DNA from: Thermotoga caldifontis AZM44c09
GTDB lineage: Bacteria > Thermotogota > Thermotogae > Thermotogales > DSM-5069
DNA: 64,000 nucleotides
Assembly (NCBI RefSeq): GCF_000828655.1
Contig: NZ_AP014509.1
Coordinates: 930,001 to 994,000, forward strand
Direction of reading: 5' to 3'
Notes under the pieces: model-generated
What the model was told of the DNA's origin: nothing
The model's input: the letters and a program-made list of their open reading frames with translations, nothing else
The model's database searches: none
Part shown: positions 34,117 to 44,100 of the stretch, piece by piece
Position numbering within the stretch: position 1 is the first letter of the stretch
How the letters are laid out: every line of letters begins with the position of its first letter
Program-made: the position numbers and the translations under genes

Positions 34117-34824
34117 TTGCTTCCCCTGTACGATACGATACCAAGCAGGAGAAAACCTTATGTCGTTTACGCACTCGTAGGTCTCAACGTGGTGGTGTTC
34201 TTCTACCAGCTGTCGCTCTCCAGAATCGAACTCATCCAGTTCATGTACAACTTCGGTCTCGTACCGGCCAGATTCACTTCGGACCGGTGGAATACTATAT
34301 GGCAGATTCGCACCGGCTTGAGCCTGTACTCCAACAAATGGCTCACTCTCCTGACACACATGTTCCTGCACGGTGGCTGGTCACACTTGATCGGGAACAT
34401 GTGGTTTCTGGGATTGTTTGGGGACAACGTTGAGGACACGTTCGGGCATTTCAGGTTCCTGCTTTTCTATCTTTCCGGGGGTATACTCGCCAGCCTGGCA
34501 CACTTTTCGCTGAACTTGAGCTCTCAGGTGCCGATGGTCGGAGCATCGGGTGCGATATCGGCGGTGATGGGTGCCTACTTCGTGCTGTTTCCATATTCTC
34601 GCATCGTTTCGATCGTTCCGTTTTTCTTCTTTTTTATGCCTGCCCTCATCGCCGTCCCGGCGTTCACGTACCTGTTTTTCTGGTTCATTTTCCAGGTTCT
34701 CAGCGGATTGTTCGACAGCCCCACTGGTTCCGGTGTGGCGTACTGGGCACACATCGGTGGCTTCGTCGTGGGTATGATATACGGTTACGTCTACCGCGTT
34801 CGGAGGAGAAGATACTACTGGTGA
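34117..34824 (+). CDS. Rhomboid-family intramembrane serine protease
   Basis: 235 residues and six or seven TM helices. Catalytic Ser in G-A-S-G-A-I (G-x-S-G), catalytic His in A-H-I-G-G-F-V-V-G, and the loop-1 H-G-G-W-S-H-L-I-G-N-M (HxxxN) motif are all present. It should cleave transmembrane substrates within the cytoplasmic membrane. The start is TTG 34117 with GGAAGTGATGG upstream. It sits between mnmA (39-bp gap) and gatA (11 bp), with its stop just before the gatA SD. Confidence 0.9.
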   Translation: MLPLYDTIPSRRKPYVVYALVGLNVVVFFYQLSLSRIELIQFMYNFGLVPARFTSDRWNTIWQIRTGLSLYSNKWLTLLTHMFLHGGWSHLIGNMWFLGLFGDNVEDTFGHFRFLLFYLSGGILASLAHFSLNLSSQVPMVGASGAISAVMGAYFVLFPYSRIVSIVPFFFFFMPALIAVPAFTYLFFWFIFQVLSGLFDSPTGSGVAYWAHIGGFVVGMIYGYVYRVRRRRYYW

Positions 34825-34835
34825 GGAGGTTCGCC

Positions 34836-36248
34836 ATGTTTCAGAAGATGACGATCGAAGATTGTCTCGAAATCGAGAGGGACAATCTGGTGAAAGAATC
34901 TCTGCAGAGGATAGAAGAGATCGACCACGTTCTGAGAAGTTTCATCACGGTACTGAAAGCAGAACAGATCCAGCTCAAAGATGGTCCGTTCAGAGGGATC
35001 CCCGTGGCGGTGAAGGACAACATCGTCACGAAAGGTGTGAGGACCACGTGCGCTTCCAGGATTCTCGAAAACTACGTACCTCCCTACGATGCGACTGTCG
35101 TGAGGAGGCTCAAAGAAGCCGGGTTCGCTATCGTCGGGAAGACCAACCTGGACGAGTTCGCGATGGGTTCGAGTACGGAACGTTCCGCCTTCTTTGTGAC
35201 GCGTAACCCGTGGGACCTTTCCTGCGTGCCCGGTGGTAGCAGTGGAGGTTCAGCGGCGGCAGTCGCGAGCGGTGAGGTGGTGGCGGCGCTCGGCAGCGAC
35301 ACGGGTGGTTCCGTGAGGCAACCTGCGGCGTTCTGTGGCATCGTGGGTTTCAAACCTACCTACGGACTGGTCTCCAGGTACGGGCTGGTGGCGTTCGCCT
35401 CTTCGCTGGATCAGATAGGCCCGATGACCAAGAACGTTCGCGATGCCGCCATCCTGATGCAGATCATACATGGAAGAGATCCCATGGATTCGACGACCGT
35501 GGATGTGAAGATGGACTTTCTTTCACACATAGAAGAGGGGATAGAGAACTTCCGTTTCGCCGTTCCAGAAGAAGTTTACGAGTACGAGGGTCTGGACAGC
35601 GAGGTCGCAGAGAGGTTCGAAGAGTGTATAAGGCTCATCGAGAAACTCGGTGGGAGAGTGAGAAAGGTAAGAATTCCCACGTTGAAGTACGCTGTGGCAA
35701 CGTACTACGTGATCGCCCCGGCCGAGGCGAGTTCGAACCTCGCGAGGTACGACGGGGTGAAGTACGGATTGAGAGTCGAGAAAACGGGATTGAAGGAAAC
35801 TTACTCCACAACGAGGACTGTAGGATTTGGCGAAGAGGTCAGAAGGAGAATCGTGCTCGGCACGTTCACCCTGAGCGCGACTTACTACGAAGCCTATTTC
35901 AACAGGGCACAGAAGGTTCGAAAGCTCATCGCTAAGGATCTCAACACCACGTTCGATGAGTTCGACGCGATCCTGACACCCACATCCCCGATACCCGCTT
36001 TCAAGATCGGTTCCATCACCGATCCGCTCGCTTACTACTTGATGGACGTGTTCACAACGTTTGCGAATCTGGCGGGTGTACCTGCGCTGAGCCTGCCTTT
36101 CGGTTTTGCCCGGGGACTGCCAGTTGGAATTCAGATAGTTGGCAAGAGGTTCGACGATCCAAAAGTCTTGAGGATCGGCAGAGCGATCGAGAAGTCTTCC
36201 CCGTACAACGAGAACGGACGTTTCCCCATGCCGGTGGTGAGAGTATGA
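34836..36248 (+). CDS. gatA: Asp-tRNA(Asn)/Glu-tRNA(Gln) amidotransferase subunit A
   Basis: 470 residues. The amidase Ser-cisSer-Lys triad is readable: K60 in A-V-K-D-N, cis-Ser in P-G-G-S-S-G-G-S (135/136), nucleophile S159 in G-S-D-T-G-G-S-V-R. GatA releases ammonia from glutamine or asparagine for transamidation of mischarged tRNA on GatB. ATG 34836 follows GAGGAGGT; GTG 34821 in frame overlaps the rhomboid stop and is less likely. gatB follows with ATGA overlap. gatC is not found in the window. Confidence 0.95.
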   Translation: MFQKMTIEDCLEIERDNLVKESLQRIEEIDHVLRSFITVLKAEQIQLKDGPFRGIPVAVKDNIVTKGVRTTCASRILENYVPPYDATVVRRLKEAGFAIVGKTNLDEFAMGSSTERSAFFVTRNPWDLSCVPGGSSGGSAAAVASGEVVAALGSDTGGSVRQPAAFCGIVGFKPTYGLVSRYGLVAFASSLDQIGPMTKNVRDAAILMQIIHGRDPMDSTTVDVKMDFLSHIEEGIENFRFAVPEEVYEYEGLDSEVAERFEECIRLIEKLGGRVRKVRIPTLKYAVATYYVIAPAEASSNLARYDGVKYGLRVEKTGLKETYSTTRTVGFGEEVRRRIVLGTFTLSATYYEAYFNRAQKVRKLIAKDLNTTFDEFDAILTPTSPIPAFKIGSITDPLAYYLMDVFTTFANLAGVPALSLPFGFARGLPVGIQIVGKRFDDPKVLRIGRAIEKSSPYNENGRFPMPVVRV

Positions 36249-37684
36249 GGTTCAGGACAGTTATCGGTTTGGAGATACACGTTCAGCTTTCGACCAGGAC
36301 GAAGGCGTTCTGCAGTTGTCCCGCGGACGTGTTCGATCTGCCTCCGAACACGGCTGTTTGTCCGGTGTGTACGGGACAGCCCGGGGCCCTACCCGTGGTG
36401 AACGAACAGATGGTGGATTACGCGATAAAGCTGGCACTGGCGCTCAACTGTCGGGTGAACGAGTATTCGAGGTTCGACCGGAAGAACTACTTCTATCCGG
36501 ATTTACCGAAGGGTTACCAGATAAGCCAGTATTTCTACCCACTCGCGGTGGGGGGCTATATGGACATAGATGTGGACGGAACGACGAAACGCGTGAGAAT
36601 AAGGAGGTTGCATCTGGAGGAGGACGCGGGCAAGCTCGTGCACGAGGGTGATTCGATAACTCAGGCGAGGTATTCTTTGGTGGACATGAACAGGTGCGGA
36701 GTGCCCCTCGTGGAGATAGTCACCGAACCCGATCTGTCTTCGCCGAAAGAGGCCCGCATCTTCACCGAGAAGCTGCGATCCATACTGAGGTATTTGAAGA
36801 TCAGCAGCGGTGATATGGAAAAGGGTGCTCTGAGGTGCGATGCCAACATCTCTGTCGTGGATCTGGAAAGGAACGTTTCGAGCAACAGGGTCGAGGTCAA
36901 AAACATGAACTCGTTCAGGTTCATTGAAAAGGCGCTGGAGTACGAAGAGCAGAGGATCATGGAAGCGCTCATGAGAGGTGAAAACGTTGAGAAAGAGACA
37001 CGTGGCTGGGATCTGGCGACGAAGACCACCGTGTCGATGAGAGGAAAGGAAGAAGAGAGCGATTATCGCTATTTCCCGGAGCCAGACATCCCCCCGATCG
37101 TTGTGAGCAAAGAGAGGATCGAGAGACTGAGGTCGTCCCTGCCGGAATTGCCTGACGAGAAAAAGTTGCGTTTCGTGCAGGTTTATGGCCTTCCCGAGTA
37201 CGACGCATCCGTACTCACGATGGACGAATTCGTCGCGGACTTTTTCGAATCGTGCGTGAAGTTGACCGGCAAACCCAAGGAGACCAGCAACTGGATCATG
37301 ACCGAGATGCTGAGGGAGATGAAGGAGCTCGAGAACGAAGAACTGAAGATAAAACCTGAGCACATAGCGGAACTCATAAAGATGGTGGATCAGGGAGAGA
37401 TCTCCATAAAGACGGCAAAGGAGATCTTCCCCGAGGTGTTCCGAACCGGTAAGATGCCCAGCCAGATCGTCGAGGAGAGAGGATTAAAACAATTGAGCGA
37501 CGAAAGCGTCATTTTCGACATCGCGAAGAAGGTCATAGACGAAAATCCACAGGTGGTGAGTCAATACAGATCTGGAAAGAAAAGCGTGCTTTCCTTCTTT
37601 GTTGGACAGGTGATGAAGCAAACCAGGGGAACTGCGAACCCGAAACTCGTGAACGAAGTGTTGAGGAGGTTGCTCGAAGAGTGA
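36245..37684 (+). CDS. gatB: Asp-tRNA(Asn)/Glu-tRNA(Gln) amidotransferase subunit B
   Basis: 479 residues. Begins [15 protein letters not shown]; zinc-site cysteines in F-C-S-C-P and C-P-V-C-T-G; the [15 protein letters not shown] segment; and the C-terminal YqeY-like tail for tRNA binding ending in N-P-K-L-V-N-E-V-L. GatB activates the tRNA-bound Glu or Asp. Its ATG overlaps the gatA stop and its stop overlaps the next start, so all three are coupled. Confidence 0.97.
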   Translation: MRFRTVIGLEIHVQLSTRTKAFCSCPADVFDLPPNTAVCPVCTGQPGALPVVNEQMVDYAIKLALALNCRVNEYSRFDRKNYFYPDLPKGYQISQYFYPLAVGGYMDIDVDGTTKRVRIRRLHLEEDAGKLVHEGDSITQARYSLVDMNRCGVPLVEIVTEPDLSSPKEARIFTEKLRSILRYLKISSGDMEKGALRCDANISVVDLERNVSSNRVEVKNMNSFRFIEKALEYEEQRIMEALMRGENVEKETRGWDLATKTTVSMRGKEEESDYRYFPEPDIPPIVVSKERIERLRSSLPELPDEKKLRFVQVYGLPEYDASVLTMDEFVADFFESCVKLTGKPKETSNWIMTEMLREMKELENEELKIKPEHIAELIKMVDQGEISIKTAKEIFPEVFRTGKMPSQIVEERGLKQLSDESVIFDIAKKVIDENPQVVSQYRSGKKSVLSFFVGQVMKQTRGTANPKLVNEVLRRLLEE

Positions 37685-38439
37685 GACTGAAACTTTCGAT
37701 ACTGCTGATTTTTCTGGGCTCGATCCTCTTAGGAGTGGAGATGCTCTACGTCGATGGCCTGACACATTTCATCGATGTCGGTAACTTCCTGATCAGGGTC
37801 TCGGAAAACGATCTTCAGTTTGGAGCGATCTACCAGCATCAGAAGACTATCGTACGAAGGATAGGATTTTTGAGGATAAAAGAAGGAGAGGCGCAATTGA
37901 AAGCGGGTTTCACCGTGGGGAAGAACTGGTCTGCGATCGTCTCCTTCGACGTCGAACGTTACGGTCTGACCCCGGCGAACTACAGGTTGCTCTTCTGTCT
38001 CTCACCGGATGGATCTTACGCTTTCATAGACGCGACGCAAAAACTTTTCCTCGGAAACTACGCGGTGAACATTTCTTCGTTCGATGTCTTTGGGCCTGTA
38101 ACGATGGGGATGAGCAGGGTATATCTGAAGGTACAGAACCAAGAGATCGGCTTCTACGCGCTCGATCGTGGTGTTTTCGCAGGTTTTTACCCTTTAACGA
38201 GAGGACAAACGGGTGACGAAGGGCTCTTCATGGGTGTGGGATGGTACGAGGGATTTTCAGGCGCACTGGCAGCGAAGTTCAGGGTTCCGCTTGGAAAGTC
38301 TTCGCTGTTCTTTGACCTCGTTCTGGCGCTCGGACAGGAAAAGGCATCGGTCGGTATCAGGGGTGAATGGATTGGCGAAAGATTCAAGTTCGACACGTGT
38401 TTCATCGATGGAAAGTTTGTCTTCAGGGTTAGTTTCTGA
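37681..38439 (+). CDS. Exported hypothetical protein
   Basis: 252 residues, not recognised. The GTG start overlaps the gatB stop by 4 nt. It begins with a signal peptide ([14 protein letters not shown]) and then shows alternating strands rich in aromatic residues and Gly, suggesting a beta-structured envelope protein, perhaps a small outer-membrane barrel of the toga. It ends in F-V-F-R-V-S-F, an aromatic C-terminus like that of many outer-membrane barrels. Its placement in a run of translation genes gives no functional clue. Confidence 0.65.
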   Translation: MRLKLSILLIFLGSILLGVEMLYVDGLTHFIDVGNFLIRVSENDLQFGAIYQHQKTIVRRIGFLRIKEGEAQLKAGFTVGKNWSAIVSFDVERYGLTPANYRLLFCLSPDGSYAFIDATQKLFLGNYAVNISSFDVFGPVTMGMSRVYLKVQNQEIGFYALDRGVFAGFYPLTRGQTGDEGLFMGVGWYEGFSGALAAKFRVPLGKSSLFFDLVLALGQEKASVGIRGEWIGERFKFDTCFIDGKFVFRVSF

Positions 38440-39541
38440 TGAAGTGGGTCTGTACGTGCACGTTCCTTTCTGCAAAAGCAGATGCAGCTATTGTGATTTT
38501 GTTTCTTACACAGACTTTTCGCTTGTGGATGAATACTTCAAAACCCTCTGGAGAGAGATCGAACTGTGGGCCAGGTTGTTGCCGAAAGTTTATGTTGGAA
38601 GCATGTACTTCGGAGGGGGCAGTCCGAGCGACGTTCCTTTCGAACTGCTCGAGAAAACGGTTGGTCTCATCGCGAAGCGTTTCCATCTGAAAAGCGATAT
38701 CGAATTCACGGTCGAAGTCAACCCGAACTGCGGCTTTCCAGTTGAAAAATTGAAACTGCTCGGCGTGAACAGGGTGAGTATCGGATTGCAGGCGGCCGAC
38801 GATTCGGTGCTTCACCGTGTCAGAAGGAGACATACAGTGAGTGATTTCTTCAGAGTTTTCGAAGTGGCAAAGAGTTTCGCCAGAGTGAACGTGGATTTCA
38901 TCGTTGGTTTGCCTGATGAGAGCGATCGAACCATAGATGAAGATGTCCGTGTGGTTGAAAGGCTGAAACCTGACCACGTTTCCATCTACCTGCTGGAGAC
39001 TCACGAACCAAGTTTGAACCAATCGCCCTGTGAGGAAGTCGAAGGTCGATACGAACGATTCGTCGAATCCGTACAGTCGATTGGTTATCTTAGATACGAG
39101 ATCTCCAATTTCGCCCTGAACGGAAACTTCTGCAGGCACAATTTGAAATACTGGCGGAACGAAGATTACATCGGTTTGGGAATAGCTGCAGGCGGGCATC
39201 TGGGCAGGATCAGGTACGTCAACACCTCGAAGATTGGCGAGTACGCTTCACGGATCTGGAAGGGAGAGTTCGCGTTCGAGTATTTTTCTGAGAACGACGA
39301 GCTTCAGGAATTGAAGGAGAGTCTCTTCATGGGTTTGAGACTGCGGGAAGGGGTGAGCGTCGAACGATTGAGAAGTCTCTATCCAGCGTTCGATCCTGAG
39401 GTTCTCTTTTCAGACCTCCTGGGTGAACTGTTGCGGCTCGAAGGAGGATTTCTCAGGCTCACCGAAAAGGGTTTCGATCTATCGGCTCGGGTGCTCGCCG
39501 ATGTTATAGATCGTATTTCTTCGACAGCCGTTGGGAGGTGA
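38408..39541 (+). CDS. hemW: HemW-like radical SAM protein (coproporphyrinogen III oxidase-like)
   Basis: 377 residues. Y-V-H-V-P-F-C-K-S-R-C-S-Y-C-D-F contains the radical SAM CX3CX2C in the HemW form, which ends in C-D-F rather than the C-x-C of HemN. Other marks: F-G-G-G-S-P-S, E-V-N-P-N, R-V-S-I-G-L-Q and C-R-H-N-L-K-Y-W. HemW is thought to handle haem insertion rather than decarboxylate coproporphyrinogen. ATG 38408 overlaps the previous gene by 32 bp; GTG 38444 is an alternative. Confidence 0.88.
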   Translation: MESLSSGLVSDEVGLYVHVPFCKSRCSYCDFVSYTDFSLVDEYFKTLWREIELWARLLPKVYVGSMYFGGGSPSDVPFELLEKTVGLIAKRFHLKSDIEFTVEVNPNCGFPVEKLKLLGVNRVSIGLQAADDSVLHRVRRRHTVSDFFRVFEVAKSFARVNVDFIVGLPDESDRTIDEDVRVVERLKPDHVSIYLLETHEPSLNQSPCEEVEGRYERFVESVQSIGYLRYEISNFALNGNFCRHNLKYWRNEDYIGLGIAAGGHLGRIRYVNTSKIGEYASRIWKGEFAFEYFSENDELQELKESLFMGLRLREGVSVERLRSLYPAFDPEVLFSDLLGELLRLEGGFLRLTEKGFDLSARVLADVIDRISSTAVGR

Positions 39542-39546
39542 TCGGG

Positions 39547-40128
39547 ATGGTCTTTGTGGAGAGTTTACAGAAGTACAACCTTCATTATCCTGCCAACGTT
39601 GCGCTGGTGTGCAGCATGTACGAGGAAAGGATCAACGTGATGGCTGCCGCATGGCATACACAGCTTTCTCACGATCCACCTCTCTATGGGGTCTCGATCT
39701 CGCCGAAGAGGTTGACGCACGATCTGATTCTGTCTTCGAAAGAGTTCACCGTGAACTTCATAAGGTACGATCAGAGCAGGCTGGCCGCCTTCGTCGGTAA
39801 GACTTCTGGTAGGGACATAGATAAGCTGAACGTCTTTGAAATAAACCTCACCAACGCAAGAAAGGTCAAAGTACCGGTGTTGGGCGATTGCTATGCGGCG
39901 TACGAGTGTAAGCTCGTCGATTTCAGGCGCACGGGTGATCACACCTTCTTCATAGGTCAGATCGTCGGAGTTCACTACGATCCGAACGCTTTCGGACAGA
40001 TTCTGACCGTTCAACCAACGCTGTATCTCGGTTCGGACCATTACGTGACGGTCGATTTCTCCACCAAACGAGTTCACGATGAAAAACAGGTGAAGGATTA
40101 TCTGTCAAGGTGGGTGCAGGGAGGATGA
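39547..40128 (+). CDS. Flavin reductase-like FMN-binding split-barrel protein
   Basis: 193 residues. The pattern P-A-N-V-A-L-V-C-S, N-V-M-A-A-A-W-H, S-I-S-P-K-R-L-T-H-D-L-I, and E-F-T-V-N-F matches the flavin-reductase-like family, which binds FMN and reduces it or uses it for small redox reactions. Partner or substrate unknown. ATG 39547 has GGGAGGTGA 6 nt upstream; GTG 39538 overlapping hemW is less likely. Its stop overlaps the nrnA start (ATGA). Confidence 0.85.
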   Translation: MVFVESLQKYNLHYPANVALVCSMYEERINVMAAAWHTQLSHDPPLYGVSISPKRLTHDLILSSKEFTVNFIRYDQSRLAAFVGKTSGRDIDKLNVFEINLTNARKVKVPVLGDCYAAYECKLVDFRRTGDHTFFIGQIVGVHYDPNAFGQILTVQPTLYLGSDHYVTVDFSTKRVHDEKQVKDYLSRWVQGG

Positions 40129-41105
40129 CGAAGTTCCTGTCTGTGGTATCGGAGCTCATGTCCAAAGACAACGTCCTCGTTCTGGGCCACGTGATGCCGG
40201 ATGGAGACGATATAAGCAGCGTGGCGTGCCTCGCCGAGGGATTGCGACGGCTCGGAAAAACTGCGAGAGCCGGCATAGACGACCAGATCGCCTGGTATTA
40301 CAAGCTCTTTTTCGCCGTTGATAAGATAGAGCCTTTCGAACAATTGCAGAATTTCAATCCAGATCTGATAGTCGTTGTGGATTGCTCTTCACCGGACAGG
40401 GTTGGGAGGTTTCAAGATCTTTTGAAAAGAGCAAAGCTGGTAGTGATAGACCACCACGAAACGAATTCACTGTTCGGAGACCTCAATCTGGTCGATGTTT
40501 CCAGCGCCTCAACGGCTCAGATAGTTTATAATATAAACAAAGCCATGGGGGTAAGTTACGATCCACCGCTCGCAACGACCAACTTGCTCGGCATCATGAC
40601 GGATACAGGTTTCTTCAAGTATTCCAACACCGATGGGAACGTCCTCAGGGCCGCGGCGGAACTCGTCGAGCTTGGTGCACAACCGTACTTCGTCGCATCG
40701 ACCATCCTTGAGAACAGAACGCTCGAACAGTTCAAGCTTCTGGAGCGAATGATCGAGCACATGAAGGTGGAAGATCGATTAGTTTATTCCTGGTTGAGCT
40801 ATGAAGATTACCTATCGCTGGGTTGTACGGAGGACGACAGTAGTGGCTTCGTATCGGAACTCAGATCCATGAAGGATATAGAGGTTGCGATTCTCTTCAC
40901 CGAATTTCCCAAGGGTGAAGTTCACGTGAGTTTCAGATCTAAGCACTGGTTGAACGTGAGCAAGATCGCCGCCGCTCTCGGTGGTGGGGGTCACGCACGA
41001 GCGGCAGGTTGTTCTTACAAGAACGTCGAGCTGGATAAGGTGATCGACGAGGTACTCGGACTGACTCGTGAAGCTCTTGCGGGGGGAATTCATGAGACTG
41101 GTTAG
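40125..41105 (+). CDS. nrnA: DHH-family nano-RNase / pAp phosphatase (NrnA-type)
   Basis: 326 residues: DHH domain with G-H-V-M-P-D-G-D-D, V-V-D-C-S-S, V-I-D-H-H-E-T-N (the DHH motif), and M-T-D-T-G; DHHA1 domain ending G-G-G-G-H-A-R-A-A-G. NrnA enzymes degrade 2-5-nt RNAs and pAp, and several clear pGpG, the product of c-di-GMP hydrolysis. The ATG overlaps the previous stop; the 3' end overlaps a diguanylate cyclase gene by 14 bp, an evocative pairing. Confidence 0.93.
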   Translation: MTKFLSVVSELMSKDNVLVLGHVMPDGDDISSVACLAEGLRRLGKTARAGIDDQIAWYYKLFFAVDKIEPFEQLQNFNPDLIVVVDCSSPDRVGRFQDLLKRAKLVVIDHHETNSLFGDLNLVDVSSASTAQIVYNINKAMGVSYDPPLATTNLLGIMTDTGFFKYSNTDGNVLRAAAELVELGAQPYFVASTILENRTLEQFKLLERMIEHMKVEDRLVYSWLSYEDYLSLGCTEDDSSGFVSELRSMKDIEVAILFTEFPKGEVHVSFRSKHWLNVSKIAAALGGGGHARAAGCSYKNVELDKVIDEVLGLTREALAGGIHETG

Positions 41106-44100
41106 GCTCTTGAGGCAGACTTACAGTGGGGATGAATTTCTGATCCTCGAACAGGATACTTACAAGAGGCTGAAGGTTGTGCTCAAAGAGGCGGTAGGCG
41201 ATAAAACAGAAGAGCTTGCAGATTTTCTCACGAAGCTGTCGCGTATGAAGCATCCCGCGATTGCACCGATCGAGGGTTTCGATTTCCGTTCCGAAACACC
41301 TCAGATTTTCTTCGCCTACTACGGTGGGGAAGATATCGATTTTCATGACCCACAAGAGGCCGAGCGGTTCGCCAGGTTCTTACTGAACCTGTTGAGAGAG
41401 CTCATACACCACGGAATAGTGATTCCAATCATCAGTCTGCAGGATTTTTTGAAAAAGGACGAAGATTTTTACATGATCGCCCCGTGTTGGCGCAATCCCA
41501 GAAAATTTCCCAAACAGGGAGTTTTCATCGCACCGGAATTTGTAAGATATGCTGAATCTTCCGTTGCTTCGACTGCCTACGTGTTTGGCAAGTTGATTCT
41601 CTCGCTTTCGAAAGATGAATCCATAAGGGATGCAGTGGGTAAGTTCACACAAGAAGAGCCATCGGAAAGAAAATTACACTTCGTGTTCACGGCGAACTCT
41701 TTGGGTGGACTGTCGGGACGTGTCAGGGTCAGACCCGTGGTTCTGGCGCGTCGTGAGGAAGCGGAGATCCTGAACCTGATTAAGAATCTCAAACCTAAGC
41801 TCAACACGATTCTGATCTACGGACCTCAGAGGAGTGGGAAGACCACCCTGTTGGGTCTGCTCGTCGACGATTTTCGTCGCATGAACATGCCCGCCGTCTG
41901 GGTGACGAGCGTCGAAACACTCGTGATGGATCTGGTTCAGCTGCTGGACAACGAAACTTACTCGAACTTGGATGAGACAACCAAGAATAACATATCGAGA
42001 CTCGTGTCGGCCGAAGAGCTTTCTTCCGACGAAGTGATTCTGACCGTTGCAAAGTTGCTGAGTAAGATGCGGCCCATCGTCTTCCTGGTTGATGATGCCC
42101 ACGAAATGAGTACGAGTGTGAAGATGTTGCTTAAACAGCTCAGTGAATACGTTTATCCTCAGGGTCACATTCTGCTTCTGAGTTCCATAAGGGACGAAAC
42201 GGACATACGCGTCGATTTCAGGGTACAAGTCAATCCTTTGAGTTTCGAAGAAACGTTGAAGTTGGTCAGCCAGTCGCTGGCGAGCGACGAGAAAAATATC
42301 CCACAGGAATTCGCTCGATGGCTGTACACCGTCACTCAAGGTTTGGCAGGAAAGATCACACAGGTGCTGAAGGTCTTGGCAAAGGAAAACAAGCTGAGTG
42401 TTTCAGAAGACCGTCTGCACGTGGATGAAACCTTTCTCACGAGCAACCTCAACGATGTGCTCGAGCTATCGGTGGAAAAGTACAGATCGACGAAGGCGGC
42501 TTTTCTCAGTCTGTGCGGAGAGAAATTCTCTCCCGTGGAAATTCAAGCCCTCTGCGAAGCGATCGATCTGGAGAAAGAAGAACTGGACCGTTCTCTGCGA
42601 AATCTGATGAACGACGGTCTGGTTTACTTCGAAAACGAAAGGTTCAGATTCACTCTACCCGAGCTCTGGCGAACGTTGTACGAGAGCGTTGAGCGATCGG
42701 TCCGCGACAGGATACACAGTTCCTTAGCTTTGAAAGCTCCAAGCTATGAAAAGAGAGCCTGGCACCTCAGGATGCTGGGCAAAGCCGTGTCCGCCGCGGC
42801 GATGTATCTGAGGGCTGCCAGGAAAGAGATCCACTCTTACGGAGACATTTCCGCCGCGCTGGACTACATTAACAAAGCTCAGGAAATTTTGAAAGACAGA
42901 ATCAGTTACGCACTGGTCAGTCTGAAGTTCAAAGCGCTCGGTATCAAGGGTGAGCCGAAGGGTTTGAAGCGATTCAGTGAGGAACTTGGAACTGTAGAAA
43001 AATTCTCGTTCTTCCGTTACGCCGCGCTCGTGGCGGCGGGCGAAGTGAACGAAGCCATGAAGCTCGAACAGGAAATAGATTTCAAAGGGAAAACGCCTTA
43101 CTCCGAGCTGCTCAAGCTCAGCTACAAGGTTCGCAGAATGCTCAGGGCAGGTCAGAAGATCGATCAGGAAACCATCAGAAAATTGTCGTTTCTGGTTGCA
43201 CAGCTGTCGAATTTGCCTCTGCACAACAGATTGAAGGCCAGCGCGCTGACGCTGATCGCCCGTGCACGAGGCGTTGAATCGATCCAGGCACTCGAGCTTC
43301 TGAACACGGCGAAGTTGCTCGCCGAAGAAGGGCGGTTCTACGATGTGCTCGCGGAAACGCTCCTACTCCTTGGCACCCGCCTGACTGCCGCCCCTGAAGC
43401 TCAGAGGCTCTTCGAGCAGGTGGTGGAGATCGCGAACAGGATCGGTTCTCACGATCTCATGATGGTTGCACTGAGCAACATGATGTGGACGAATCTGTAC
43501 AGAGGAGAAACGGAAAAGATGTTCGCAGTGATACACCAGCTCAGAGAACTTTCAAAAATGGTTGATAATGGTGCAACGGAGGCCTACACGTACTTCGTGG
43601 AAGCCCAGTATCACACGTACAACAAACAGCTCGAAGAAGCTCTGGAGGATCTTGAAAAAGAAAGATCCATAGAGAAACAGCTTGGGATAGAAGAACGCGG
43701 GTTGAGGGCGAAGGTTGCTGCCTACGCTCTGAACGGACGCTTGGAGGAAGCGAGGAAGCTGCTGAAAGAAAACATCGATAATCCAGCTTTGAACAATCCA
43801 ACGTTTGTCGAGTTCAGAGATCTGATACTCGCTGAGAGTGACGAGGATCTGTTGAAAGCCTGGAGAAGGTTCGTGAATAAGGATCATCCGTATTGGATGC
43901 AGGAAGCCTGCCAGGCGTTCGGTGCGAGGATTGCTCCGCTCGACAGGGATTCGTTCTTCAGATTCGCTGAAAGGCTGGAGAGATCTGACATAAAAGACGG
44001 AACGTTCCTCTCGCTTGCCCAGGTGCTTGAAGGCATGGCTTTAGCTTACAAAGCCCTCGGAGAAGAGTTGAAGGCTTTGAACTACGCGGAAAGGGCCGTC